From Pelotomaculum_C sp050950345 (GTDB lineage Bacteria; Bacillota; Desulfotomaculia; Desulfotomaculales; Pelotomaculaceae): 50,854 nucleotides of DNA. The notes under the pieces were generated by a model, which had not been told where the DNA came from, made no database searches, and saw only the letters and a list, made by a program, of their open reading frames with translations. The DNA is taken from contig JBMNHK010000009.1 of NCBI GenBank assembly GCA_050950345.1, positions 1 to 50,854 on the forward strand, read 5' to 3'. Of this stretch, positions 1 through 8,168 are shown piece after piece. The translations under genes and the position numbers were made by a program. The stretch's first letter is position 1, and the number at the start of each line of letters is the position of its first letter.

Positions 1-1
1 C

Positions 2-1192
2 AAAAAACTAGTTGCCGGCCCAGGTGTTTATATTTGCGACGAATGTATCGAACTCTGCAATGAAATAATCGAAGAAGAGCTCAACGAAGAAATGGGGTTG
101 GAGCTGGGCGATATACCCAAGCCCAAAGAGATTAAAGAAATCCTTGACCAGTATGTTATAGGTCAGGAAAGAGCCAAAAAATCCCTGGCAGTTGCGGTAT
201 ATAACCACTATAAGAGGATTAATCTGGGCAACAAAGTCGACGACGTCGAATTGCAAAAAAGCAACATTGTTATGCTCGGCCCTACAGGTAGTGGTAAAAC
301 ATTGTTGGCCCAAACCCTGGCTCGTCTTCTAAATGTTCCATTTGCTATCGCCGATGCCACATCGCTTACAGAAGCAGGTTATGTGGGTGAAGATGTTGAA
401 AACATCCTGCTCAAGTTGATCCAGGCTGCTGATTACGATGTTGAGAAAGCTGAAAAGGGTATAGTTTATATTGATGAAATAGATAAAATTGCCCGTAAAT
501 CAGAAAATCCTTCTATCACCAGGGATGTATCCGGTGAGGGTGTGCAGCAAGCACTGCTGAAAATACTTGAAGGAACGGTGGCCAGTGTCCCGCCGCAAGG
601 TGGACGCAAGCACCCGCATCAGGAGTTTATCCAGCTTGATACTACGAACATTCTGTTCATCTGTGGTGGTGCCTTTGACGGTATCGACAAGATCATTCAA
701 AGCCGTACCGGCAAAAAGTCCATGGGTTTTGGCGCAGATATTAAACCAAAGAAGGAACAAAAAATAGGGGCAATCTTGAGCCAAATACTACCCGAAGACC
801 TTTTGAGATACGGCTTGATTCCGGAGTTTGTAGGGCGGTTACCGATTATTGTTACTCTTGATGCTCTGGATGAAGAAGCATTAATTCGTATCCTGACTGA
901 ACCGCGCAATGCTCTGGTGAAGCAATACGAAAAGATGTTTGAATTAGATGGCGTTGTCCTGGAGTTTGCTCCGGAGGCCTTGACAGCCATAGCAGAAGAG
1001 GCGCTTAAGCGCAATACCGGGGCGAGAGGGTTGCGTTCAATACTGGAAGAGATAATGCTGGATGTGATGTATGATATTCCTTCCCGCAATGATATTGCTA
1101 AATGTATCCTGACCAGGGAGACCATTGAAAAGAAGGAACCTCCCCGTATTATTGCCGTTGATCGCAAGAAGAAAAAAGAAGAAACGGCATAA
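2..1192 (+). CDS. clpX: ATP-dependent Clp protease ATP-binding subunit ClpX (5' truncated)
   Basis: ClpX is the AAA+ unfoldase that feeds tagged proteins to ClpP. The reading frame is open from base 2 and begins inside the N-terminal zinc-binding domain: the second Cys pair (C-D-E-C) is read at about 35-46, so the first pair and start codon lie outside the window. Visible next are the Walker A motif GPTGSGKT (bases 278-301), a Walker B stretch ending in DEIDK (about 473-487) and a sensor/arginine region with the ARGLRS motif near 1022-1038, followed by the C-terminal small domain and a lysine-rich tail. The gene closes with TAA at 1190-1192 and is followed by a strong terminator. Order clpX-lonB-lon-engB is the usual Bacillus/Clostridia arrangement. 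Identity is secure; only the 5' end is missing. Confidence 0.97.
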   Translation, partial: KKLVAGPGVYICDECIELCNEIIEEELNEEMGLELGDIPKPKEIKEILDQYVIGQERAKKSLAVAVYNHYKRINLGNKVDDVELQKSNIVMLGPTGSGKTLLAQTLARLLNVPFAIADATSLTEAGYVGEDVENILLKLIQAADYDVEKAEKGIVYIDEIDKIARKSENPSITRDVSGEGVQQALLKILEGTVASVPPQGGRKHPHQEFIQLDTTNILFICGGAFDGIDKIIQSRTGKKSMGFGADIKPKKEQKIGAILSQILPEDLLRYGLIPEFVGRLPIIVTLDALDEEALIRILTEPRNALVKQYEKMFELDGVVLEFAPEALTAIAEEALKRNTGARGLRSILEEIMLDVMYDIPSRNDIAKCILTRETIEKKEPPRIIAVDRKKKKEETA

Positions 1193-1221
1193 TAAAACTT
1201 TAATTACAGCAAACTATACAA

Positions 1222-1252
1222 AACCTGGCTGGATTGCAGCCAGGTTTTTTTT
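1222..1252 (+). terminator. Rho-independent terminator after clpX
   Basis: An 8-bp perfect stem, CCTGGCTG (1224-1231) with CAGCCAGG (1237-1244), is followed directly by eight T residues. It sits 30 bases after the clpX stop and separates clpX from lonB. Confidence 0.9.
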
Positions 1253-1341
1253 ATCGGCTATTACTTTTTTTAAAGTTGATTAAAAGTTGTAAAAGTTAGC
1301 AATACTACGATTTAGAAGCCCTATGTTATGAGGTGATATAA

Positions 1342-3069
1342 GTGAATGAAAACATTTACAGTATTGGTAGCTTTTTGGCTTTTATTCAAGTGTTTTTTGC
1401 TGTGATCATTGGACTATATTTTTGGAATTTACTCAAAACCCAGCAGACTAATAAAATTGTGGTGGGAAAAGAATCACGCAAAGAAATGGAAAAATTACAG
1501 AAGCTGCGTGCAATATCATTAAATGAGCCGCTGGCTGAAAAAACGCGTCCTACCAGTTTTTATGAAATAATTGGGCAGGAAGAAGGGATTAAAGCACTAA
1601 AAGCAGCACTCTGCGGGCCAAGCCCCCAGCATGTGATCATCTACGGACCGCCTGGTGTAGGCAAGACAGCCGCGGCCAGGCTGGTGCTGGAAGAAGCCAA
1701 AAAAAACCCCCTCTCGCCCTTTAAGGAAGATGCCAAATTTATTGAACTGGATGCAACAACGGCGCGCTTTGACGAACGCGGTATAGCAGATCCGTTAATC
1801 GGTTCGGTCCATGATCCCATTTACCAGGGCGCCGGGTCAATGGGTATAGCAGGCATTCCGCAACCTAAACCCGGGGCTGTGACCAAAGCCCACGGGGGCA
1901 TATTGTTTATTGACGAAATAGGTGAACTCCATCCCATTCAAATAAATAAGCTGCTCAAGGTATTAGAAGATCGCAAGGTTTTTATGGAAAGCGCTTATTA
2001 TAATTCTGAGGATCCCAATGTTCCTGCTCACATCCACGATATTTTCCAAAATGGTTTGCCGGCAGATTTTCGCCTGGTAGCTGCTACGACCAGAGGGGCA
2101 GACGAGATAGTGCCGGCAATACGCTCCCGCTGTGTAGAAATATTTTTTCGGCAGATTCTGCCGCATGAAATTGAGCAGATTGCCTCTAATGCAGCAAAAA
2201 GAATCAAGCTGCCGCTGCAGGAAGGGGTCTTAGATGTTGTTGCAAAATATGCCGGAAATGGACGCGAAGCTGTCAATATCATCCAGATAGCTGGCAGTAT
2301 CGCCATCACGGAAGGCTACAAACAAATACGCGTAGCAGATGTGGAGTGGGTGATAAGCAGCGGGCAGTATTCACCAAGGCCGGAGAAAAAGGTGCCTGCC
2401 CAGCCTCAGGTGGGGCTGGTAAATGGGATGGCAGTTTACGGACCCAGCATGGGTATATTGCTGGAAGTTGAGTGCAATGCTTTTCCCGTTGGTAAAGGGC
2501 TGGGGAAACTAAATGTTACCGGTATGGTTGATGAAGAAGAAATAGGCGGTAGAGGCAGAACCATACGGCGAAAAAGTATGGCCAGAAGTTCTGTAGAAAA
2601 TGTAATCACAGTGCTGCGCCGCACTATGGAAGTTGATCCCCGGGACTATGATATCCATGTCAACTTTCCCGGCGGAACACCAACTGACGGTCCTTCAGCG
2701 GGTATAGCCATCGCTACCGCAATCTATTCAGCCATTCTTGGCATTCCTGTCGACAATAAGGTTGCCATGACAGGGGAGTTGTCCATAAGAGGGCTGGTTA
2801 AGCCTGTAGGGGGAATAGTAGCTAAGGTTGAGGCTGCCCGTCAGGCAGGAGCCAAAAGAATACTTTTGCCGGCTGATAATTACCAGGAGATGTTTAAGGA
2901 GTATTCGGATGTACAGGTTATGCCTGTTGAAAAGCTTGAAGATGTGATAAGCTTATCCTTAACGGAACCGCCAGCGCAGGAGAAAAGGATGAAAATGACA
3001 GCTTTGATGCCGTTAGATGTAGCTTTAAGTGCCGTGCCATTTAATGGGGGACAATCCCTAAATAAATAA
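1342..3069 (+). CDS. lonB: Membrane-anchored ATP-dependent protease LonB
   Basis: LonB is a Lon-family protease, in Bacillus linked to sporulation (forespore). The 575-residue product has an N-terminal hydrophobic segment at about residues 8-29, which should anchor it in the membrane, then an AAA+ module with Walker A GPPGVGKT at 102-109 and Walker B ending in FIDEI near 190. The C-terminal Lon protease domain carries the Ser-Lys dyad: Ser452 in DGPSAG and Lys495 in the G-G-I-V-A-K stretch. There is no N-terminal Lon substrate domain, which separates it from the following lon gene. The GTG start at 1342 has an AGGTGAT ribosome binding site at 1331-1337. It lies between clpX and lon, as in other spore formers. 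The family assignment is secure; its sporulation role is inferred from homology. Confidence 0.93.
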   Translation: MNENIYSIGSFLAFIQVFFAVIIGLYFWNLLKTQQTNKIVVGKESRKEMEKLQKLRAISLNEPLAEKTRPTSFYEIIGQEEGIKALKAALCGPSPQHVIIYGPPGVGKTAAARLVLEEAKKNPLSPFKEDAKFIELDATTARFDERGIADPLIGSVHDPIYQGAGSMGIAGIPQPKPGAVTKAHGGILFIDEIGELHPIQINKLLKVLEDRKVFMESAYYNSEDPNVPAHIHDIFQNGLPADFRLVAATTRGADEIVPAIRSRCVEIFFRQILPHEIEQIASNAAKRIKLPLQEGVLDVVAKYAGNGREAVNIIQIAGSIAITEGYKQIRVADVEWVISSGQYSPRPEKKVPAQPQVGLVNGMAVYGPSMGILLEVECNAFPVGKGLGKLNVTGMVDEEEIGGRGRTIRRKSMARSSVENVITVLRRTMEVDPRDYDIHVNFPGGTPTDGPSAGIAIATAIYSAILGIPVDNKVAMTGELSIRGLVKPVGGIVAKVEAARQAGAKRILLPADNYQEMFKEYSDVQVMPVEKLEDVISLSLTEPPAQEKRMKMTALMPLDVALSAVPFNGGQSLNK

Positions 3070-3096
3070 ATGCAACTACAAAGCCTGCTTAACGAG

Positions 3097-3118
3097 AAAC
3101 CCGGCTGGTGCCGGGTTT
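3097..3118 (+). terminator. Stem-loop after lonB, possible terminator
   Basis: A perfect 9-bp stem AAACCCGGC / GCCGGGTTT with loop TGGT lies 27 bases after the lonB stop. The T-run after it is only TTT, so termination may be incomplete. Confidence 0.5.
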
Positions 3119-3161
3119 GAGCCTGCCTGTAATTATTACTATATGGCGTTCCTTAGTTTTG

Positions 3162-3170
3162 TGATAGAAT
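3162..3170 (+). promoter_or_regulatory. Candidate extended -10 promoter for lon
   Basis: TGATAGAAT (TG-N-TAGAAT) lies about 57 bases upstream of the lon start, after the lonB stem-loop. No convincing -35 box is seen at 17 bases, so this is a weak call based on the extended -10 form. Confidence 0.35.
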
Positions 3171-3226
3171 AAGGGCATAATAGCCTGTAGTTTAACAGAA
3201 AAAGGGTTGAAAGAGGAGGTGCAGCA

Positions 3227-5644
3227 TTGAATACCGTAATTAAAACCTTACCATTGCTGCCTTTAAGGGGTATCCTGGTCTTCCCTTATATGGTGATTCA
3301 CCTCGACGTGGGTCGTGAAAAGTCTGTGCAAGCTATTGAGGAAACCATGCTTAATGATCGGATATTATTTTTGGCGACGCAAAAAGAAGCGCAGACAGAC
3401 GATCCCGGCGAAGAGGATATTTACAATATCGGCACGGTAGCAGAAGTAAAACAACTATTAAAGCTGCCCGGAGGTACCATCAGGGTGCTGGTTGAGGGGA
3501 TTGCCAGGGCTAAGGTGCTCAGGTTTATTGCTGATGAGCCCTATTTCCAGGTTGAAATAGAACAATATGTGGAGAATTTTGAAAAGACCAGCGAGATTGA
3601 AGCTTTAATGCGCAATCTTATTTACCAATTTGAGCAATATGTCAAGCTTTCCAAACGCATCCCGCCGGAGACCGTCGTTTCTGTTGTCAATATAGATGAA
3701 CCGGGCAGGTTGGCTGATATTATCGCTTCCCATTTATCACTTCGCCTGGAAGATAAGCAGAGTGTGCTTGAAGCAGTGGGTATTATCCCCAGGCTGGAGA
3801 AGTTGAGTGCTATTGTTGCCAAAGAGCTGGAAATCGTTGAGCTTGAACGCAAGATCAGTATTCGTGTGCGCAAGCAAATGGAAAAGACCCAGAAAGAATA
3901 CTATTTGCGCGAGCAGATGAAGGCGATTCAACGGGAATTGGGCGATAAGGATGACCGGGTTGCTGAAGGCGAGGAATATAGGGAAAAAATCACCAAGGCT
4001 AAATTACCCAAGGAAATAGAAGAAAGAGCTATCAAGGAAGTAGAGCGATTGGAAAAGATGCCGCCGATGGCTGCAGAGGCGGCTGTGGTGCGCAATTATC
4101 TGGACTGGCTCCTAGCACTGCCATGGAATAAAAGCACACGTGACCGCTTGGATCTGACGGCTGCAGAGAATATTTTGGAAGAGGACCACTACGGCTTAAA
4201 GAATGTCAAAGAGCGTATTCTGGAATACCTGGCTATCCGCAAGCTGGCCAAAAAAATGAAAGGTCCGATCATCTGTTTTGTTGGCCCGCCGGGTGTGGGG
4301 AAAACCTCTTTAGGCCGTTCCATCGCCAGGGCCCTGGAACGCAAATTTGTCCGGATGTCACTGGGTGGCGTGCGGGATGAGGCTGAGATCCGCGGCCATC
4401 GCCGCACCTACGTGGGTGCCATGCCGGGAAGGATTATCCAGGGTATAAAACAGGCTGGTTCCAAGAACCCGGTGTTTTTGCTGGATGAGATCGATAAGAT
4501 GAGCATGGATTTTCGTGGCGATCCCTCGGCAGCACTCCTGGAGGTTCTCGATCCGGAACAGAATAGCACTTTTAGCGATCATTATATCGAGGCGCCTTTC
4601 GACCTTTCCAATGTCATGTTTATTACTACCGCCAATCTGCAGCACAATATCCCGCGTCCGCTGCTGGATAGGATGGAAGTTATTTATCTGTCCGGTTATA
4701 CGGAAGAGGAAAAGGTGCAAATAGCTATGCGTTACCTGTTGCCTAAACAGCTTAAAGAGCACGGGCTGGAGAAGGGTATGCTCAAAATGTCCGAAAATAC
4801 AGTCCTAAAAATAATTCGCGAATACACCCGGGAATCAGGTGTGCGCAATCTGGAAAGGCAAATTGCTACTATATGCCGCAAGACGGCCAAAAAGATCGTT
4901 ACTGAAAAAGCCAAGAAGGTTCAGGTGACACCCTTAAACCTCAACCAGTATCTTGGTACGCCGCGTTTCCGTTACGGCATGGCCGAGGAGGCAGACCAGG
5001 TGGGAGTAGTTACTGGGCTGGCCTGGACAGAAGTAGGCGGAGATACTCTGGCTGTTGAGGTAACTATGTATAAGGGTAGCGGTAAGCTGTCCTTGACAGG
5101 TCAAATGGGCGATGTGATGAAAGAATCAGCCCAGGCAGGCTATAGCTATATTCGAAGCAGGGCTGCGGAATTGGGCATTGACGAAGATCATTATGGCAAG
5201 TTGGATATCCATATCCATATTCCGGAAGGGGCTATTCCCAAAGACGGTCCTTCAGCCGGCATATCCATGGCCACTGCGCTGGCTTCGGCGTTTACCGGGC
5301 GCAAGGTGTATCATGATGTAGCCATGACCGGCGAAATCACCTTGCGTGGGAGAGTGCTTCCTGTCGGCGGCATCAAAGAAAAGGTACTGGCTGCCCACCG
5401 GGCTGGGATTAAAAAAGTAATTATGCCCAAGGACAATAAAAAAGATCTGGATGAGATCCCTAAGAAGGTCAAAGATAAAGTACAATTCGTCCTGGTTGAG
5501 CATATGGATCAGGTTCTGGAACATGCACTTACAGATGAGTATGAACCAGCGGATTTGACGGCAAACAAACCAGCAAACACACCAATAGTACCGCATCCGG
5601 CGGATTACCAGCCGTCTGTGACCAATGAAGGGGTAACCATATAG
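3227..5644 (+). CDS. lon: ATP-dependent protease Lon (LonA)
   Basis: Lon is the soluble homohexameric protease that degrades misfolded and regulatory proteins. The 805-residue product has the family's usual length and full domain order: N-terminal LAN/substrate domain (about 7-200), coiled-coil region (about 200-310), AAA+ domain with Walker A GPPGVGKT at 353-360, and the protease domain with Ser676 in DGPSAG and Lys719 in the GGIKEK motif, 43 residues apart as in E. coli Lon. The TTG start at 3227 is supported by the ribosome binding site GAGGAGGT at 3211-3218. The C-terminal tail after about residue 775 is variable and low in complexity. The next gene, engB, begins four bases after the stop, so the two are probably co-transcribed. 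Confidence 0.97.
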   Translation: MNTVIKTLPLLPLRGILVFPYMVIHLDVGREKSVQAIEETMLNDRILFLATQKEAQTDDPGEEDIYNIGTVAEVKQLLKLPGGTIRVLVEGIARAKVLRFIADEPYFQVEIEQYVENFEKTSEIEALMRNLIYQFEQYVKLSKRIPPETVVSVVNIDEPGRLADIIASHLSLRLEDKQSVLEAVGIIPRLEKLSAIVAKELEIVELERKISIRVRKQMEKTQKEYYLREQMKAIQRELGDKDDRVAEGEEYREKITKAKLPKEIEERAIKEVERLEKMPPMAAEAAVVRNYLDWLLALPWNKSTRDRLDLTAAENILEEDHYGLKNVKERILEYLAIRKLAKKMKGPIICFVGPPGVGKTSLGRSIARALERKFVRMSLGGVRDEAEIRGHRRTYVGAMPGRIIQGIKQAGSKNPVFLLDEIDKMSMDFRGDPSAALLEVLDPEQNSTFSDHYIEAPFDLSNVMFITTANLQHNIPRPLLDRMEVIYLSGYTEEEKVQIAMRYLLPKQLKEHGLEKGMLKMSENTVLKIIREYTRESGVRNLERQIATICRKTAKKIVTEKAKKVQVTPLNLNQYLGTPRFRYGMAEEADQVGVVTGLAWTEVGGDTLAVEVTMYKGSGKLSLTGQMGDVMKESAQAGYSYIRSRAAELGIDEDHYGKLDIHIHIPEGAIPKDGPSAGISMATALASAFTGRKVYHDVAMTGEITLRGRVLPVGGIKEKVLAAHRAGIKKVIMPKDNKKDLDEIPKKVKDKVQFVLVEHMDQVLEHALTDEYEPADLTANKPANTPIVPHPADYQPSVTNEGVTI

Positions 5645-5648
5645 ATTC

Positions 5649-6263
5649 ATGAAAATAACCAAAGCAGAATTTGTAACCAGTGCAGTAAATCCTGCCAATT
5701 ACCCGGCAGGGCAACTTCCCGAAGTTGCCCTGGCCGGGCGCTCTAATGTGGGGAAGTCCTCACTCTTGAATAAACTGCTCAACAGAAAACGCCTGGCCCG
5801 TACCAGTAATACGCCCGGGCGCACCAGGCTGATCAACTTCTTCCTGGTTAACAGCAGTTTCCACCTGGTGGATCTGCCGGGATATGGTTACGCCAAAGTT
5901 CCTATGGGGGAAAGAGATAGCTGGAAAAAGATGATTGAAAGCTACCTCAACACCCGGACTCATTTAAAAGGGCTTTTGTTGCTGGTGGACAGCCGTCATC
6001 CACCTACTGCCATGGACCTGCAAATGTATGCCTGGCTTAAATACCGGAGCCTGCCGGCAGTAATTGTAGCTACCAAGGCTGATAAGCTCTCACGCTCCAG
6101 GCTTCAGCAGTCTCTCCGGGTCATCCGGTCTGATCTCGGCCTTGCCGCAGATGATGCGCTGATCCCTTTTTCTGCAGTAACAGGCCAGGGGCGGGAGGAA
6201 CTGCTGGCAATGATCGGTCAAATAATCTCCAGCGAGCAAGCAATAAACCATGACCAAACCTGA
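5649..6263 (+). CDS. engB: Ribosome biogenesis GTP-binding protein EngB/YsxC
   Basis: EngB (YsxC/YihA) is an essential small GTPase needed for late assembly of the 50S ribosomal subunit. The 204-residue product is of normal length and shows the G1 motif GRSNVGKS at 30-37, a switch region with the conserved TPGRT and N-F residues, the G3 motif DLPGYGYA, and the G4 motif TKADK. It starts four bases after the lon stop; the only ribosome binding site lies inside the end of lon (around 5629-5635), so translation is probably coupled. It ends eight bases from the convergent minus-strand gene. Location after lon is the same as in Bacillus. Confidence 0.96.
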   Translation: MKITKAEFVTSAVNPANYPAGQLPEVALAGRSNVGKSSLLNKLLNRKRLARTSNTPGRTRLINFFLVNSSFHLVDLPGYGYAKVPMGERDSWKKMIESYLNTRTHLKGLLLLVDSRHPPTAMDLQMYAWLKYRSLPAVIVATKADKLSRSRLQQSLRVIRSDLGLAADDALIPFSAVTGQGREELLAMIGQIISSEQAINHDQT

Positions 6264-6270
6264 TTTTCAA

Positions 6271-7341
6271 TTATTTTAACATCCTCTGAATAAAGTTTTT
6301 CTTCCTGGTTTCCTCCTCATTTATCAACACAACCGTTTCCACCGCATGCCGGGCGAAGTCGTTTATTACAGCTGTCTCATAAGATATGGGAACAGCTATT
6401 TCTCCTGACTTTTTTGCGGCTGCTTGAAACTTATTATAAGAATCACTTGCAATTACAGGTGTATCTGCCCATACCCCGATAGACCGGTAGCGTTCAATAG
6501 CATTTGTTAGGATCCCATAATCAAGATTGTCAAACAGTGGGGCTACAATTGCCGCAGCTTCTTCAGAGTTATGCCGGTGGAGCCAGAGTTGGGCTTTATA
6601 GATGGCATTGGTGAATTTTTGCAGGGCATCCGGGTTGGACTCAATGCAGGCAGGTTGGACGGCGCAGGCCGTAACAATCATGTCACCTGTGGCCATGCCG
6701 ACAGAAGCAGCCACCTGTCCGAAACCCTGGGCTTCTGCCTGGCTGGCAGCGGGTTCCAATAGCTGTATATAATCACCGGTGCCGGCTCTGAAAGCCCCCA
6801 GGCGAAGGTTGTCAGAGATATTGTAATAAATAGTTACGCTCCTGTTGGGTGTTTGGCCATAGAGACGCAGCGCTTCTTCCAGGGCTATTTCTGAACTGTC
6901 ATCCTGAGAATAGCCGATAATAGATTTATTATTTAGGTTTTGCCACTCAAAGGAGCCATTCTCCTGTCTGCTCAGCAGAAAGGAACCATCCCGCCCGGCT
7001 ATGGCGGCAAATATCTTTGGTTGCGGGCCTTTAGCGCCGGGGGTAAAAAGTATTTTTTGCAGTCCACACAGGGCGATATCTGTCCTGCCCTCATGCAGTG
7101 CCGTACGTATAGCCTCCTGACTGGTGGTAGTAATATTTACAGCCAGACCTTCTTCTGCAAAGTAACCCAGGTTTGCAGCCAGATATAGAGGCAGATAATA
7201 TGGTGTACGCATGGACTCCATAACACGTAGAGTTTTAACCGGTGGTGGAGGTTCCGGTTTATTGAGAATGAGGTTGGCGCTGCAGGCCACAACAAGTATT
7301 AGCAGCCAAAAGGCAATTTTGGGTTTAATATATCGCTTCAA
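6271..7341 (-). CDS. ABC transporter substrate-binding lipoprotein, SsuA/THI5 (NMT1)-like
   Basis: The 356-residue product resembles periplasmic/extracellular binding proteins of the nitrate/sulfonate/taurine and thiamine-precursor type. It opens with a positively charged signal peptide and a lipobox L-V-V-A-C with the lipidated Cys at residue 20, then a proline-rich linker. The mature part begins with the family's typical phrase about 'lyLAANLGYFAEEGL', followed by a Gly-Arg-x-Asp-I-A-L-C segment used in ligand binding. The start at 7341 has a clear upstream ribosome binding site AGGAGGGG. No permease or ATPase gene lies beside it, so it is an orphan in this window. The substrate cannot be read from the sequence; sulfonate, nitrate, pyrimidine or thiamine precursor are all possible. 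Confidence 0.8.
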   Translation of the reverse strand: MKRYIKPKIAFWLLILVVACSANLILNKPEPPPPVKTLRVMESMRTPYYLPLYLAANLGYFAEEGLAVNITTTSQEAIRTALHEGRTDIALCGLQKILFTPGAKGPQPKIFAAIAGRDGSFLLSRQENGSFEWQNLNNKSIIGYSQDDSSEIALEEALRLYGQTPNRSVTIYYNISDNLRLGAFRAGTGDYIQLLEPAASQAEAQGFGQVAASVGMATGDMIVTACAVQPACIESNPDALQKFTNAIYKAQLWLHRHNSEEAAAIVAPLFDNLDYGILTNAIERYRSIGVWADTPVIASDSYNKFQAAAKKSGEIAVPISYETAVINDFARHAVETVVLINEEETRKKNFIQRMLK

Positions 7342-7475
7342 TATTGGCCCCTCCTGCTCTGTCTTGTTTTAACATCTTTATTATTATTTTAAGGTTTTCA
7401 TGTCATAAGAGAGGTTGTCCGTATAATCCCCGTTTTCCGGCATAAGTTAGTATAAATCTGGAAGGGAGTGATGAT
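7342..7475. promoter_or_regulatory. Divergent intergenic region
   Basis: These 134 bases separate two divergently transcribed genes and must carry both promoters. A TATAAT box is present on the plus strand at 7422-7427, but no good -35 box is found at the usual distance. No stem-loop or known leader was recognised. Confidence 0.35.
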
Positions 7476-7970
7476 ATGAAGAGTATTACTATGCTGCGCT
7501 GGTCTAGTGGGGAAAAAGCCTCCAACAGGGTGATCACACCGGGGTCAATCCTGTCCGGGTTAGCCTGGGCGGTTAGCACAACTCTGGCTATCTGCATCCT
7601 GATGTATGCCTGGGTGATCCTATCAGTCAGTCCGGTATTTTATATGGGGACACTGGTTATTGCCGGAGTAACTTTGGGGGCGCTGATAGGAGGCATTGCT
7701 GCAGGCAAGGCGTCGGAAAAATTGGGTTTAATACACGGGTTTTTAGCCGGTCTGTGCTACGGGTTATTACTGCTCGCACTTTTTTCCTGGGGCGGCAGTA
7801 GTTTTGCCCTTACAGAGATAATAGCGAGGATGCTTTGGCTGGGGATGGCGGGTGCTTTAGGCGGTATTATAGGAATAAATCTCCCCGTTATAACGGGCAG
7901 AAAACCAAAAGCGAGAATAAGAAATAAGATTTTGCAGCAGGATTTGTTATTTAATCGTAGAAATCAGTAA
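7476..7970 (+). CDS. TIGR04086 family (YrzE-like) membrane protein
   Basis: A 164-residue integral membrane protein with four hydrophobic segments, at about residues 26-50, 55-75, 83-105 and 118-136, rich in Gly and Ala and with a conserved-looking G-G-I-A-A-G-K-x-S-E-K loop after the second. This pattern matches the TIGR04086/YrzE family of Firmicutes, whose function is unknown. The ATG at 7476 follows the ribosome binding site GAAGGGAG (7461-7468). The C-terminus is basic and probably cytoplasmic. It is divergent from the lipoprotein gene and precedes the valS leader, but nothing links it functionally to either. Confidence 0.7.
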   Translation: MKSITMLRWSSGEKASNRVITPGSILSGLAWAVSTTLAICILMYAWVILSVSPVFYMGTLVIAGVTLGALIGGIAAGKASEKLGLIHGFLAGLCYGLLLLALFSWGGSSFALTEIIARMLWLGMAGALGGIIGINLPVITGRKPKARIRNKILQQDLLFNRRNQ

Positions 7971-8016
7971 TAACTAATAATTACAGGCTGCCGTAAATTA
8001 AAGACTGTATTGAACA

Positions 8017-8022
8017 TATAAT
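8017..8022 (+). promoter_or_regulatory. Candidate -10 box for valS
   Basis: A perfect TATAAT lies 46 bases before the T-box core of valS. The base run at the expected -35 position is A/T-rich but not close to TTGACA. If used, the transcript would have about 30 bases before the T-box core. Confidence 0.4.
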
Positions 8023-8044
8023 TTGAAAAATAGATAAGAATAGT

Positions 8045-8116
8045 AAACAATTGGAGGTATTCAGGGTGGCACCGCGGATAAAATCCTCATCCGTCCTTGA
8101 GACGGAAGGGTTTTTT
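8045..8116 (+). promoter_or_regulatory. Truncated T-box leader (antiterminator/terminator half) of valS
   Basis: The T-box core AGGGTGGCACCGCGG is at 8063-8077. It is followed by a terminator hairpin: AATCCT (8082-8087) with AGGGTT and CCGTC (8091-8095) with GACGG (8101-8105), then a T-run from 8111. A normal T-box also has a long stem I with specifier codon and AG-bulge/GNTGGNA distal loop. Only about 90 bases separate the core from the upstream gene, and none of those motifs is present there. Compare the complete leuS leader at 32457-32755. The element therefore looks like a T-box that has lost its tRNA-decoding half. Confidence 0.75.
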
Positions 8117-8168
8117 GTTTTTTTGGCGTAACGGTTTGATGAAGTTGTACTTAAGGAGTGAAGCTGCT

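Noticed and set aside
8097..8168. Longer valS start at 8097
   Set aside because: It lies within the T-box terminator hairpin and has no ribosome binding site; TTG 8169 is preceded by AAGGAG and gives the normal protein length.
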